Below are positions 53,851-62,886 of a stretch of 64,000 nucleotides of DNA, piece after piece. The translations under genes were made by a program, and so were the position numbers. Each line of letters starts with the position of its first letter. Position 1 is the first letter of the stretch. This stretch comes from Candidatus Schekmanbacteria bacterium RIFCSPLOWO2_02_FULL_38_14 (GTDB lineage Bacteria > Schekmanbacteria > GWA2-38-11), in assembly GCA_001790855.1 (NCBI GenBank), contig MGDH01000022.1, positions 127,945-191,944 on the forward strand. Reading direction: 5' to 3'. The notes below the pieces were generated by a model. The model worked only from the letters and a program-made list of their open reading frames with translations, was not told the origin of the DNA and did no database searches.

Positions 53851-54412
53851 TTTTATCCCCTACAAGAAATATTTTTGGGTTCTCAAGAAGATCTAAAATA
53901 AACGAATCCCTAACTTTAATTTTTTTTCCAAACTCATCTCTTGTGAATAAGCTATAATTTATTTCTCTTTTCAAAATCTCTTCAAGTTTTCTAATTTTTC
54001 TTAATAATTTTGAATCATCAATTTTACCTACAATAAACAAATCAATATCACTATTGGCATTTTCTTCTTTTTTAGCAAAAGAACCATATATAAAAGCAAC
54101 CTCAATGCCTTTAATTTTACTTAAAATATCTTTAAGCAACCCCTGAATGCCTATAGTTTTGGATACAATACTTTTGAATTCATCAAATAATGGATAGGAC
54201 CTATTTACAGAATAGTAAACCGAGTTGCCCTTTTTCCTTGATATAAAAATCCCGCTCTCTTCCAAATGTATAAGTTCCTTACGAACCATACTAACAGGTA
54301 TATTCAGAATACGTTCTAACTCTCTGAGATAATACTCAGGCTCAGGGTTGGTAAAATAAAGCCTAAATAATTCTTTTCGTGTTTTGGATCTAAATAGCCT
54401 TGCAATATCCAT
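53840..54412 (-). CDS. Winged-helix HTH plus nucleotidyltransferase (MNT-type) protein
   Basis: A 190-aa protein. Residues about 1-75 form a winged helix-turn-helix (RELERILNIPVSMVRKELIHLEESGIFISRKKGNSVYYSVN). Residues about 95-185 form a minimal nucleotidyltransferase with FIYGSFAKKEENANSDIDLFIVGK (GSF...DxD). Such proteins are antitoxin-like or self-regulating, often next to a HEPN gene, and a truncated one follows here. A start at 54418 or 54412 is possible; both lie at the edge of a palindromic operator, and neither has a Shine-Dalgarno, so the mRNA may be leaderless. Confidence 0.85.
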   Translation of the reverse strand: MDIARLFRSKTRKELFRLYFTNPEPEYYLRELERILNIPVSMVRKELIHLEESGIFISRKKGNSVYYSVNRSYPLFDEFKSIVSKTIGIQGLLKDILSKIKGIEVAFIYGSFAKKEENANSDIDLFIVGKIDDSKLLRKIRKLEEILKREINYSLFTRDEFGKKIKVRDSFILDLLENPKIFLVGDKNDL

Positions 54413-54417
54413 AATCA

Positions 54418-54461
54418 TTGTAATATTTTTATATTACAACTGTAATACATTTTGATTACAG
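54418..54461. promoter_or_regulatory. Doubled TGTAAT-N8-ATTACA operator
   Basis: Two palindromes with the same architecture. TGTAAT (54419) and ATTACA (ends 54438) have an 8-base spacer. TGTAAT (54441) and ATTACA (ends 54460) also have an 8-base spacer. Centres are 22 bp apart, two helical turns, at the start of the HTH-nucleotidyltransferase gene. It is very likely the binding site for that protein (autoregulation). Confidence 0.75.
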
Positions 54462-54491
54462 AATCAATATGTTTTCGCTAAGTTTATAAAG

Positions 54492-55685
54492 TCAACTCAT
54501 TGCAACCTTTCTCCCAACTACAAATTTCAGATAATGTGTTTCTGGCATAGATAAAAGAATCGGATGGTCAGAGGACTGTGAGCGGATTTCAATTATTTGA
54601 AGCCGGCATTTTGCATCTTTTGCGGAATCATTCAGCACGTTCAGGAATTCACTTTCTGATACATTCTGCGAACAGGATGCTGTAAGCAAATAGCCTCTGT
54701 CTTTAAGAAGTTTCAAACCGAGAAGGTTAATATCCTTGTAACCCCTCAGAGCGCCTCCCTTTGCGCCCTTTGCTTTAACAAAAGACGGCGGGTCAAGAAT
54801 TACGCAGTCAAAACGCTCATTATTTTTATAAGCATCGCGCATCCATTGAAAAGCATCTCCTTTTATTGCCTTTATTCTGTTTTCAAGGTTATTTATTCTG
54901 ATATTTTCATTCAACATTTCCATCACCTTTTTTGAATCCTCAACAGCTACAATTTCACTTGCCCCATAAAGGGCAGAATAGAGTGAAAAACCTCCTGTAT
55001 AAGAAAAACCATCAAGCACTCTTTTCCCATTAACAAAGGGCTTGATGAATTTCCTGTTTTCCCGCTGGTCAAGATAAAAACCAGTTTTGTGCCCTTCAAG
55101 AAGGTCAACAGCAAAACGCACGCCATCCTGAAATATTATCTCAGTCTTTTCTGCCTTGCCGTATAAAACATTCTTAATCTGCTCAAGCCCCTCTTTTTCC
55201 CTTACTTCAATATCGCTTCTCTCAATGATTGCCTGTGGACTGAATATCTCTTTCAGAATATCTATTATCTCTTTTTTCCAGACCTCCATTCCAAAAGTAG
55301 AAAACTGAACTGAAAGGATATTGTTGTATTTGTCTACAGTGAGACCCGGAAGCAAATCCCCTTCGCTGAAAAGTACTCTGAAAGAATCCTGCAAGGAAAA
55401 ACCAAGTGTGAGGCGGTGGTTTAAAGCATTTTCAATTCTATTTTTAAAAAACTCCTTGCCAATCTCTTCTTCATAAAACGAGAGAATTCTTATTGCTATT
55501 TTGGAATTCTCATTGATATAACCCTTTGCAAGGAAATTCCCCCGGCTGTCAAAAACAGAAACAATATCTCCGTTGGAATAGCTTCCGCCAATATCTCTTA
55601 TTTCATTATCAAATATCCACAGATGCCCTGAAGGAACCCGTTTAGCGCAACGGTCTGTAACCTTGACTCTGGTATCTGAACTCAT
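54492..55685 (-). CDS. Class I SAM-dependent rRNA methyltransferase, RlmI-like
   Basis: A 397-aa protein with an N-terminal PUA domain (KVTDRCAKRVPSGHLWIFDNEIRD...GDIVSVFDSRGNFLAKGYINENSKIAIRILS) and a Rossmann methyltransferase (about 190-395). Motifs seen are LEGHKTGFYLDQRENR, VLDGFSYTGGFSLYSALYGASEIVAVE, CVILDPPSFVKAKGAK and LLTASCSQNVSESEF. RlmI methylates C1962 of 23S rRNA (m5C); the target here is inferred from family. It is a single gene between two nucleotidyltransferase genes. Confidence 0.93.
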   Translation of the reverse strand: MSSDTRVKVTDRCAKRVPSGHLWIFDNEIRDIGGSYSNGDIVSVFDSRGNFLAKGYINENSKIAIRILSFYEEEIGKEFFKNRIENALNHRLTLGFSLQDSFRVLFSEGDLLPGLTVDKYNNILSVQFSTFGMEVWKKEIIDILKEIFSPQAIIERSDIEVREKEGLEQIKNVLYGKAEKTEIIFQDGVRFAVDLLEGHKTGFYLDQRENRKFIKPFVNGKRVLDGFSYTGGFSLYSALYGASEIVAVEDSKKVMEMLNENIRINNLENRIKAIKGDAFQWMRDAYKNNERFDCVILDPPSFVKAKGAKGGALRGYKDINLLGLKLLKDRGYLLTASCSQNVSESEFLNVLNDSAKDAKCRLQIIEIRSQSSDHPILLSMPETHYLKFVVGRKVAMS

Positions 55686-55692
55686 ATTTTTT

Positions 55693-56199
55693 TTAAACCT
55701 TTATAAATTCAACATTCTTTAATGATTCCGGTAGCTTCTCTTTCAAGCGGGGATATGCTTCAACTAAACGAAAAATATCAGCTAAATCTTTTTGCCGTTT
55801 ACTTTTTCGCCTCTGTTCATCAGAATATTCCCATATTTTGCCTTGTAAAACATCCTCCAAATCCGCAACTTTCATTTTATACCCCATTGTTTCTTTTATT
55901 GAAGAGCGAGGTATAAAAGCCTGGTAGCGCAAATCAGACTTTGTGCTGTTAAGATTGAAACGGTGAGGGAAGCTTTCAATATTAAAGATTTTTTCTGCTG
56001 CTTTAAGCAAACTATCTATTGTTTCTGCAACAACAACTAAATCTAAATCCAAACTCACTACAGGTTCAACATAAGCATTGACAGCTAAACCGCCAATTAC
56101 ACAATAATCAATTTTCATATCATTAAGCAAATCCAGCAATTGCTGCAAAATGTCTTCTTTGTCATTACTCACAGAATTCATGAATTCTTTTTTTGTCAT
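55693..56199 (-). CDS. Nucleotidyltransferase-fold protein (AbiEii-like)
   Basis: A 168-aa protein with nucleotidyltransferase signs in YCVIGGLAVNAYVEPVVSLDLDLVVVAETIDSLLKAAEKI (GG...DLDL) and a C-terminal helical part (KVADLEDVLQGKIWEYSDEQRRKSKRQKDLADIFRLVEAYP). That resembles AbiEii/DUF6036-type proteins found in toxin-antitoxin or abortive-infection loci. No antitoxin partner is adjacent. It lies 7 nt upstream of the methyltransferase gene, so co-transcription is possible. Confidence 0.75.
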   Translation of the reverse strand: MTKKEFMNSVSNDKEDILQQLLDLLNDMKIDYCVIGGLAVNAYVEPVVSLDLDLVVVAETIDSLLKAAEKIFNIESFPHRFNLNSTKSDLRYQAFIPRSSIKETMGYKMKVADLEDVLQGKIWEYSDEQRRKSKRQKDLADIFRLVEAYPRLKEKLPESLKNVEFIKV

Positions 56200-56808
56200 A
56201 ATTTATTCTTATTTCTGATTGCCTCTGAAATTTGCTTTTATCTTATTGTATTTATTATTTAAATTATAGCACGTTTAAGCCCTTGTCAAAGCAATAATCA
56301 AATCAGAAAAAACATTGAGTATTGTTGACTCGCATTTTCGAAAAATCGACTTTTCACACAGTCTGACATCCCCTAATCACTTTTTCTTCTTGCATTTTTT
56401 CCTGAAATTCCTATTAATGAACTACCCCACAGCAGAGCTGCGAAGTATCAACTTCCAGAAATTTAATAAGCAGTGCAGACAACCATAGAATAAACACATT
56501 TTGTAAAAGGCATATAACATGTTGATTGCTTTTATAAAAAAATCAGCTTAGAATATTAACTATCACCAAAATAAGTAACTTATCTCCTTTGATCGTACTC
56601 ACCAAGATTAAGCGCATAGACCTTTTAAAACAATTAGTTGCATCTGTTTACATTTCTGAAGAAGTATTTAAAAGAACTAAGTAATTCATATCAAAAAGAT
56701 TCTCGTATCTCTAAATTAACAAGCAAACCATTCCAAATATTCTTTTTCCCTTGCATTTTTCCCAAAAGTTTTTATTATTAACAGGTTTTTCAAAAGGGAT
56801 TTTATATT
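56200..56808. other. Long intergenic region before tRNA-Pro
   Basis: About 600 AT-rich bases without a supported gene. A CTTGCATTTTTCC segment occurs twice, near 56391 and 56751, each following TTTTTC, which suggests an old partial duplication. No clear promoter or hairpin is seen. Confidence 0.4.
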
Positions 56809-56884
<76 letters not shown>

Positions 56885-57106
56885 TTAATAAAAGGTGAAT
56901 TAATGCCAAATGTCAAAGCTCAAAATTCAAATAAAATTCAAAGTTCAAATGATAAAGTATATGATTTAGAAGAAAGAACTGCAAAATTTGGAGAGAATAT
57001 TTTTGAACTTGATTTGTCATTTGCCTGCCTGCCGTCAGGCAGGGATTTTGACATTTGAACTTAAAAAATCTTTTAGCCCATTATAATTAACAAGGAGCAA
57101 GTTTTT

Positions 57107-58201
57107 ATGGTAAAAAGAGCAGCGGAAAATTATGCTTCTGCCGGCGTTGACATGGATAAGGCAGAAGAAGGTGTAAGAAGGCTCTTGGAATGGGTTGGGA
57201 AAAGCCTCAATCTCAGAAAAACCATAGGCTCAAGCCGCCTTGACATAGGCTATTTTGCCAATGTCATTAAAATTGCCCCAAACCTTGGGCTTGCTCTGTC
57301 AACCGACGGAGTTGGAACAAAGGTCCTTGTTGCCCAGATGATGAAAAAGTTTGACACAATCGGCATTGACTGCATTGCCATGAATGTCAATGATGTCATC
57401 TGTGTTGGTGCAGAGCCTATTTCAATGCTTGACTACATTGCCATTGAAGACCCGAAGCCTGAGTTGCTTGAGGAAATAGGAAAAGGACTCTATAAGGGCG
57501 CAGAACTTGCAAATGTCAGTATTGTTGGAGGAGAGGTTTCTCAGATTAAAGAAATAATCAAGGGTGAAAAAAAGGGTTACGGGATTGACCTTGTCGGGAT
57601 GTGCGTTGGGATAATAGCGCTTGACAAGATAAATATTGGACAGAATGTTAAGGAAAACGAAGTTGTAATCGGGCTCAGAAGCAGCGGTGTCCACAGCAAC
57701 GGACTGACACTCGCCAGAAATGTATTTTTCGCAAAAAATAAGTTTAAAGCTGATAAATATTTTCCTGAGCTGAGAAGGACAATAGGAGAAGAACTCCTTG
57801 AGCCAACCCACATCTATGTCAGAGAAATAATGGAAATGCTAAGAAAAGGGGTAAGAATTAAATCCCTCAGCAACATAACAAGCGACGGTCTGCTGAACCT
57901 TGCAAGGGCAAAGGCAAAAACAGGATATGTAATAGACAACCTTCCGGAGCCGCACCCGGTCTTTAATCTAATCCAGAAAATAGCCAACATTAGCGATGAA
58001 GAAATGTTCAAGGTATTCAACATGGGAATCGGCTTCTGCGTTGTTGTTCCCGAAAAAGACGCAGACAAGGTAATCAGGATTGCAAAAAAGTACAGAGTTG
58101 CCGCCTCAAGAATTGGCTATACCGTTAAAGACCCTGATAAAATGGTTTACATAAAACAGAAAAACCTGATTGGCAGGGATAATAATTTTTACAAAAATTA
58201 A
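57107..58201 (+). CDS. purM: Phosphoribosylformylglycinamidine cyclo-ligase PurM
   Basis: AIR synthase (364 aa), ATP-dependent ring closure in purine synthesis. It has YASAGVDMDKAEEGV, LALSTDGVGTKVLVAQMMKKFDTIGID, MNVNDVICVGAEPISMLDYIA, VGGEVSQIKEII, IGLRSSGVHSNGLTLARN and HITSDGLLN-type SNITSDGLLNLAR. The N terminus is complete after AAGGAG. It is a single gene. Confidence 0.97.
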   Translation: MVKRAAENYASAGVDMDKAEEGVRRLLEWVGKSLNLRKTIGSSRLDIGYFANVIKIAPNLGLALSTDGVGTKVLVAQMMKKFDTIGIDCIAMNVNDVICVGAEPISMLDYIAIEDPKPELLEEIGKGLYKGAELANVSIVGGEVSQIKEIIKGEKKGYGIDLVGMCVGIIALDKINIGQNVKENEVVIGLRSSGVHSNGLTLARNVFFAKNKFKADKYFPELRRTIGEELLEPTHIYVREIMEMLRKGVRIKSLSNITSDGLLNLARAKAKTGYVIDNLPEPHPVFNLIQKIANISDEEMFKVFNMGIGFCVVVPEKDADKVIRIAKKYRVAASRIGYTVKDPDKMVYIKQKNLIGRDNNFYKN

Positions 58202-58213
58202 ACAGAAAACTTA

Positions 58214-58242
58214 TTGACAATACTCTGCTTTGAGCCTATTTT
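58214..58242 (+). promoter_or_regulatory. Possible promoter of the diheme peroxidase gene
   Basis: TTGACA (58214-58219), 17 bases, then TATTTT (58237-58242) in a weak match. A perfect TATAAT at 58248-58253 is spaced too far from TTGACA (28 bases). AGGAG for the gene follows. Confidence 0.35.
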
Positions 58243-58268
58243 TTATTTATAATTTAGGAGTAAAGCTG

Positions 58269-59297
58269 ATGAGTTGTAAAAAGTTATCATTTGCTCTCCT
58301 TTTCCTAATAGTTTTAATCTCTTCATTAAATCTTTCTGCTCAGGAAAAAAAAGATAGCCCATACGATTTAAAAGTTTCTTCAGGCTTAATAGAGCCTGAC
58401 ATTCCGCAAGACAGTCTCCTTACTATCTCAAAGGTTGCACTTGGGAAAAAACTATACTTTGATAAACGCCTTTCAATTGATGACACTGTTAGCTGCGCAA
58501 CATGCCATGACCCGAAACTCGGGTTTGCTGAAAACAAGAAAGTCTCAGACGGAGTCAAAGGAGGAAAAGGAAAAAGAAACGCCCCTTCGGTATTAAATGC
58601 AGTTTTTTACGACCTCCAGTTCTGGGATGGAAGGGCTGAAAGCCTTGAGGAACAGGCAAAGGGACCTATTGCAAACCCTGTTGAGATGGGAATCTCCCAC
58701 GAGGCTCTGGTTGAAAAACTCAAAAAAAAAGAAGAATACCTGAAAGAATTTCAGGATATCTTTGGGAATGGTATAACAGTTGATAACATAGTAAAAGCGA
58801 TTGCTTCCTATGAAAGAACTCTTATTTCCGGAAATTCCCCGTTTGACAGATACATGTATGGAAATGATAAAAAAGCTCTGAGTGATTCGGCAAAAAGAGG
58901 AATTGATGTTTTTAAAAACAAAGGGAGATGCATAACATGCCATGAGTTTCTTGAATCCTACGCTTCATTTACTGACAACAAGTTCCACAATATCGGCGTT
59001 GGAATGGATAAACCGGACCCGGACCTTGGCCGCTACGAAGTGACAAAAAGTTCCAAGGATAAAGGGGCATTTAAAACACCGACATTAAGAAACATTACCC
59101 TTACTGCGCCATACATGCACGATGGAAGCGAGGCAACTCTTGATGATGTGATAGAGTTCTATAACAAGGGCGGGATAAACAATCCAAACCTTGACGGAGG
59201 AATGAGGCAGCTTGACCTTGCAAAAGAAGAAAAGGCAGACCTGATAGAATTTTTAAAATCGTTAACAAGCGAGGGAATAGAAAATCTGGCGAAATAA
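58269..59297 (+). CDS. Diheme cytochrome c peroxidase (CCP/MauG family)
   Basis: A 342-aa periplasmic peroxidase. The start is the ATG at 58269 after AGGAG. The signal peptide is MSCKKLSFALLFLIVLISSLNLSAQ. The first heme is at CATCHDPKLGF (about residues 78-82), the second at CITCHEF (about 221-225). Conserved family blocks are RNAPSVLNAVF, WDGRAESLEEQAKGPI, FKTPTLRNITLTAPYMHDG. It reduces H2O2 in the periplasm with electrons from a c-type cytochrome. Tat phosphoesterase and monoheme protein genes follow on the same strand. Confidence 0.95.
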   Translation: MSCKKLSFALLFLIVLISSLNLSAQEKKDSPYDLKVSSGLIEPDIPQDSLLTISKVALGKKLYFDKRLSIDDTVSCATCHDPKLGFAENKKVSDGVKGGKGKRNAPSVLNAVFYDLQFWDGRAESLEEQAKGPIANPVEMGISHEALVEKLKKKEEYLKEFQDIFGNGITVDNIVKAIASYERTLISGNSPFDRYMYGNDKKALSDSAKRGIDVFKNKGRCITCHEFLESYASFTDNKFHNIGVGMDKPDPDLGRYEVTKSSKDKGAFKTPTLRNITLTAPYMHDGSEATLDDVIEFYNKGGINNPNLDGGMRQLDLAKEEKADLIEFLKSLTSEGIENLAK

Positions 59298-59335
59298 AAA
59301 TCTTAGAAAATCAGACAAAAAAGGGAGGTTGAGTA

Positions 59336-60400
59336 ATGAATAAAAACTATTCTCAGAAAACAAAAAGCGGAAATCGAGGAATTAAAAGAAGAGACTTTAT
59401 AAAAATTGCAGCAGGCACAGCAGCTGCCGCAGCATCCGTCTTTGTAAATCCTTTTCAGATAAAAGTCGCTTATGGAAAGGATAAAAACAAACCCTTTACC
59501 TTTGCCTATATCTCCGACACTCATCTTTATGCCGGAAAAGAAAACCACCGCTTTGTCAAGGCAATAAAAAAAGCAGTAGATGATGTCAATTTTTTAAATC
59601 CACAGCCTGATTTTGTCTTTTTTGGAGGCGATTTAGCACAGCTTGGCCAGATGGATGAGCTTAAGCTTGGAAAAGAAATCCTCTCTGGTGTAAAGGCAAA
59701 GATTCACATGATGGTTGGCGAACATGACTGGTATTTTGATATGGGAGAAAAATGGAGAGAGCTGTTTGGCAAAGATATATATTCTTTTGACCACAAGGGT
59801 GTCCACTTTGTGGTTCTAAACAGCGTTATAGTCAAAGATTACTGGACTGCTCCAAAAATGACGCCAATGGAGCGGATGAAGGCAATGGCACAGCTTGACA
59901 ATCCAAAGGGGGAAGCCTTTACTGTGGGTGAGGAACAGAGGAACTGGCTGAAGCAGGACCTGTCAAAGATAACTAAAGATACTCCGCTAATAATATTTTC
60001 CCATTCGCCGCTTTACAAGTATTACAGACCCTGGAATTTCTGGACTGATGATGCGGAGCAGGTTCAGGAAATTTTATTCCCTTTTGAAAAGGTTACAGTA
60101 ATCCATGGCCATACACATCAGGTTCTAACAAACAGGATAAAAAATATTACATTTCACGGCTTGCTTTCAACTGCCTGGCCATGGCCCTACCCTTCACAGG
60201 GACTTCCAAGCCTGACCATTCAGATGGACAGGGCTGACCCGTTTAATCAGTTTGACGGGTGTGGAGATGGAAGAGTTGATGTTCTGGCAGGCGGTGAGGT
60301 GAACAAGCATTACAATCTATGGGACAGAAACCAAATGGATATAACTTTTGAGAGCGCTTCAAAGGGAAGTGAGTCCCAAACAACAGGACCATCTTACTAA
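59336..60400 (+). CDS. Tat-exported metallophosphoesterase, GEHD variant
   Basis: A 354-aa calcineurin-like phosphoesterase with a Tat signal (KRRDFIKIAAGTAAAAASVFV). Metal-site blocks are YISDTHLYAG, FFGGDLAQLGQ, MVGEHDWYFD, FSHSPLYKYY and IHGHTHQ. The usual GNHD is GEHD here, an Asn-to-Glu change at a metal-proximal residue. It is preceded by GGGAGGTTGAGTA. The substrate is unknown. Its place between two heme protein genes suggests a periplasmic redox-linked or cyclic-nucleotide role, but that is inference. Confidence 0.9.
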   Translation: MNKNYSQKTKSGNRGIKRRDFIKIAAGTAAAAASVFVNPFQIKVAYGKDKNKPFTFAYISDTHLYAGKENHRFVKAIKKAVDDVNFLNPQPDFVFFGGDLAQLGQMDELKLGKEILSGVKAKIHMMVGEHDWYFDMGEKWRELFGKDIYSFDHKGVHFVVLNSVIVKDYWTAPKMTPMERMKAMAQLDNPKGEAFTVGEEQRNWLKQDLSKITKDTPLIIFSHSPLYKYYRPWNFWTDDAEQVQEILFPFEKVTVIHGHTHQVLTNRIKNITFHGLLSTAWPWPYPSQGLPSLTIQMDRADPFNQFDGCGDGRVDVLAGGEVNKHYNLWDRNQMDITFESASKGSESQTTGPSY

Positions 60401-60533
60401 ATAAAGGGTTAAAGGGGTCAGGGATTCAAGTGTTTAATAACCCTCTCATTGCCACCTTTACTTGCCTGCCGGCAGGCAGGGAAAAAGGTTTGGAAGTGGG
60501 AAGTTTGATAAAAGAAACTTTTTGGAGGCAGAC

Positions 60534-61220
60534 ATGACTAAAAAATATTTTTTATTAATCTCAATATTAATTCTGCTAACTTCTGCTTTTTCTTTATTGC
60601 TCTCAACTGCCGCACAGTTTGAAAAATCCGGAAATCTTCTGACTGTAAAATCCTGTGATGGCAGGAAAACAATTTATATTGAGGGTTTTAAGGAAGGTGA
60701 AAAAATGCCAAGAGAAAAAGCGCAGGCGGTTGCCAATCTCCTGATGAGTCTGATGGAAATCTGTGACCAGGAAGTTATAGCTAAACTCACAGAAAACAAC
60801 TCTGTTATAGTTTTAAATGACGCCTCCTTTATTCTTCCGGATATTAAAGAAGGAAAAGGAGCGGTACTTTTAGCTCACGGAGGGCAACCGCATAAACAGA
60901 GAGAAGTTAAACTCTTTGAGAGTGAAGAAAAAAGGGTAATTGATGAAGGCTACAAGACCTTTCACGATTCATCCATTGGGACAAATGGAATCTCCTGCGA
61001 TATGTGCCACCCTGATGGCTCCAATAACCATGCAGAAACCTATCCCAAATTTCAGACTCAGTTGAAGAAAGTTGCCACCCTGCGCGAGATGATAAACTGG
61101 TGCATCCAGAATCCTCTTGAGGGACCTCAGCTAAAGCATGATGACCCAAAGATGATAGCCCTTGAGGCATATATAACATCAGTCAGAAAAGGGAAAGCTC
61201 TGGAACCTGGAAGACATTAA
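60534..61220 (+). CDS. Exported monoheme c-type cytochrome-like protein
   Basis: A 228-aa exported protein starting at the ATG 60534 after GGAGGCAGAC. The frame extends upstream to 60462, but that part translates a GCCGGCAGGC repeat. A signal peptide (YFLLISILILLTSAFSLLLSTAAQ) is followed by about 130 aa of unrecognised sequence and then C-x2-C-H (SCDMCHPDGSNNHAETYPKFQ) with downstream Met candidates (REMINWC, PKMIALEAY). The C-terminal part, about 140-228, resembles cytochrome c folds of the thiosulfate- or sulfite-related type. An electron-carrier role is inferred from the neighbours. Confidence 0.75.
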   Translation: MTKKYFLLISILILLTSAFSLLLSTAAQFEKSGNLLTVKSCDGRKTIYIEGFKEGEKMPREKAQAVANLLMSLMEICDQEVIAKLTENNSVIVLNDASFILPDIKEGKGAVLLAHGGQPHKQREVKLFESEEKRVIDEGYKTFHDSSIGTNGISCDMCHPDGSNNHAETYPKFQTQLKKVATLREMINWCIQNPLEGPQLKHDDPKMIALEAYITSVRKGKALEPGRH

Positions 61221-61236
61221 AAACAGGAAGTGCAGT

Positions 61237-61743
61237 ATGCTTAAAAAAGAATCCTTGAAAGAGATGGAGAATTACTTTGGCTCTGACACAAGGAGAATAA
61301 GCCACGCAAGAAAGGTCACTAATTTTGCGCTTGATATCCTTGATGCAGAAAACTTAGATAATCCATTTTTTTCAAAAACAGTCACGCTCTCCGGAGTATT
61401 CCACGACATAGGAATCCACGAGGCTGAAAGAAAATATAATTCAAATTCCGGAAAATATCAGGAAATCGAAGGTCCTCCGATTGCAAGGGGGATTCTTGAA
61501 AAGATGAATATAGAAAAAGATGTCATTGACAGGGTATGCTACATAATTGGCGGACACCATACAGAATCTAAGATTGACAACATCGACTTTAAAATAATCT
61601 GGGATGCAGACCTGATTGTCAATATTGAAGAAGATAACATCTGCGCTGACAAAGAAAAAGTATCAAAAATAATTACAAAAAGCTTCAAAACAGAGTCAGG
61701 CAAAAAGCTTGCAGAAAAACTTTATCTGAAATTAAAATTTTGA
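61237..61743 (+). CDS. HD-domain phosphohydrolase
   Basis: A 168-aa protein with the HD metal motif (H26ARKVTNFALDIL, then SGVFHDIGIHEAER) and a later histidine pair (IIGGHHTESKIDNIDFKIIWDADLIVN), the layout of HD hydrolases acting on nucleotides or phosphoesters. It starts 16 nt after the cytochrome-like gene with AGGAAG, so it may be co-transcribed. The substrate is unknown. Confidence 0.85.
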   Translation: MLKKESLKEMENYFGSDTRRISHARKVTNFALDILDAENLDNPFFSKTVTLSGVFHDIGIHEAERKYNSNSGKYQEIEGPPIARGILEKMNIEKDVIDRVCYIIGGHHTESKIDNIDFKIIWDADLIVNIEEDNICADKEKVSKIITKSFKTESGKKLAEKLYLKLKF

Positions 61744-61780
61744 TTGACTGAAAGTCAGAAAAAAGTTATAAATAAAACAC

Positions 61781-61960
61781 ATGAGTCCAAAGGAAAGTTT
61801 CAAAGAAAAGATTTCAATCTTCTACGAACTCTGGGATTTTATGAAAGTCAGGAAAAAGTGGTGGCTTGGTCCCATAATCGTAATTCTTCTGCTTTTAAGC
61901 CTTCTCATTATATTTACTGAAGGCTCAGCCTTAGCACCATTCATCTACGCTATATTTTAA
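61781..61960 (+). CDS. DUF5989-family small membrane protein
   Basis: A 59-aa protein with ELWDFMKVRKKWWLGPIIVILLLLSLL, GSALAPFIYAIF: a short cytoplasmic helix, one or two membrane segments and the conserved ending of DUF5989. Members are usually small single-membrane proteins next to carbamoyltransferase-like or glycan genes; none is next to it here. It starts at ATG 61781, 38 nt after the HD gene. Confidence 0.75.
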   Translation: MSPKESFKEKISIFYELWDFMKVRKKWWLGPIIVILLLLSLLIIFTEGSALAPFIYAIF

Positions 61961-61971
61961 AAACTATTCCT

Positions 61972-62691
61972 TCACCTTTTTTTATTTAAAAACTCAAGAT
62001 TATATTTTTCTATCAACCCTTCGTCTGCAAAGCTGTAGTAGCGGTTATCGCCTACTATTATATGGTCTAAGACCCTAATCTTCATTATGTTACCTGCTGC
62101 AACAAGCTCGCCTGTAACCTCCTTGTCTTTCTCGCTTGGTTGCGGGTCTCCTGAAGGATGGTTGTGAACAAAAATAAGCGAAGCTGCGCTATATCTCATT
62201 GCAAGGCTCAAAACCTCCCTTGGATAAACAGAGCTTGAATTCAGAGTCCCTTCAAACAGGTTTTGAATCTCAAGTATACGGTTTTTAGAATTAAGAAAAA
62301 TTACCTTAAATGTTTCCCTTTTTAAATCACGCATAGACAAGTAAAGATAATCAAACAAGTCTCTTGAAGAGGTAATAACAGGCTTTTCTGATACCTTCTC
62401 TTTGAGCAACTCCTCTGCCACTTCCTTTACAAGTTTTATCCCAAAGGCATTGTAATGACCAATCCCCTTAACCTCCTGAAGCTCACACAAATCAGCTTCA
62501 AGAACACCTCTTAAGCTTTTAAATTTTTTAATCGCTTCTTTTGCCGGTTCTTTGCAATCCTTACGCGGAGTCCCAAGGGTGAGAAGAAGTTCTATAATCT
62601 CGTAATCGTGAAAACTATTTAACCCTGAGTTTAAAAACTTATTGCGAAGTCTTTTTCTGTGCCCCTCACTATTATGTTTAGGTTTCTCCAT
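61972..62691 (-). CDS. radC: RadC-family JAB/MPN protein
   Basis: A 239-aa protein with an N-terminal HhH-like domain (GHRKRLRNKFLNSGLNSFHDYEIIELLLTLGTPRKDCKEPAKE, LQEVKGIGHYNAFGIKLVKE). The C-terminal JAMM metalloprotease-like domain has the metal motif HNHPSGDPQPSEKDKE. RadC proteins are common and their role, once thought to be recombinational repair, is unsettled. A single gene that converges with the DUF5989 ORF. Confidence 0.93.
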   Translation of the reverse strand: MEKPKHNSEGHRKRLRNKFLNSGLNSFHDYEIIELLLTLGTPRKDCKEPAKEAIKKFKSLRGVLEADLCELQEVKGIGHYNAFGIKLVKEVAEELLKEKVSEKPVITSSRDLFDYLYLSMRDLKRETFKVIFLNSKNRILEIQNLFEGTLNSSSVYPREVLSLAMRYSAASLIFVHNHPSGDPQPSEKDKEVTGELVAAGNIMKIRVLDHIIVGDNRYYSFADEGLIEKYNLEFLNKKR

Positions 62692-62886
62692 TGTCTTGCC
62701 TTCATTATGCCGGATTCTAAAATTAAACCCTTTTCCTCCCCTCTTTAATAGACTAATTTAGTTAAAATATCTTGCAAAGAAACCTGCAACAAACCCTTAT
62801 TCCCTTGACAAAGCTCATTGTTTTTTTTTATTTCTATACAATACCTTTCTTGATAAAATCTTTTGAATTCCGGAGAAAAAGGAAAA

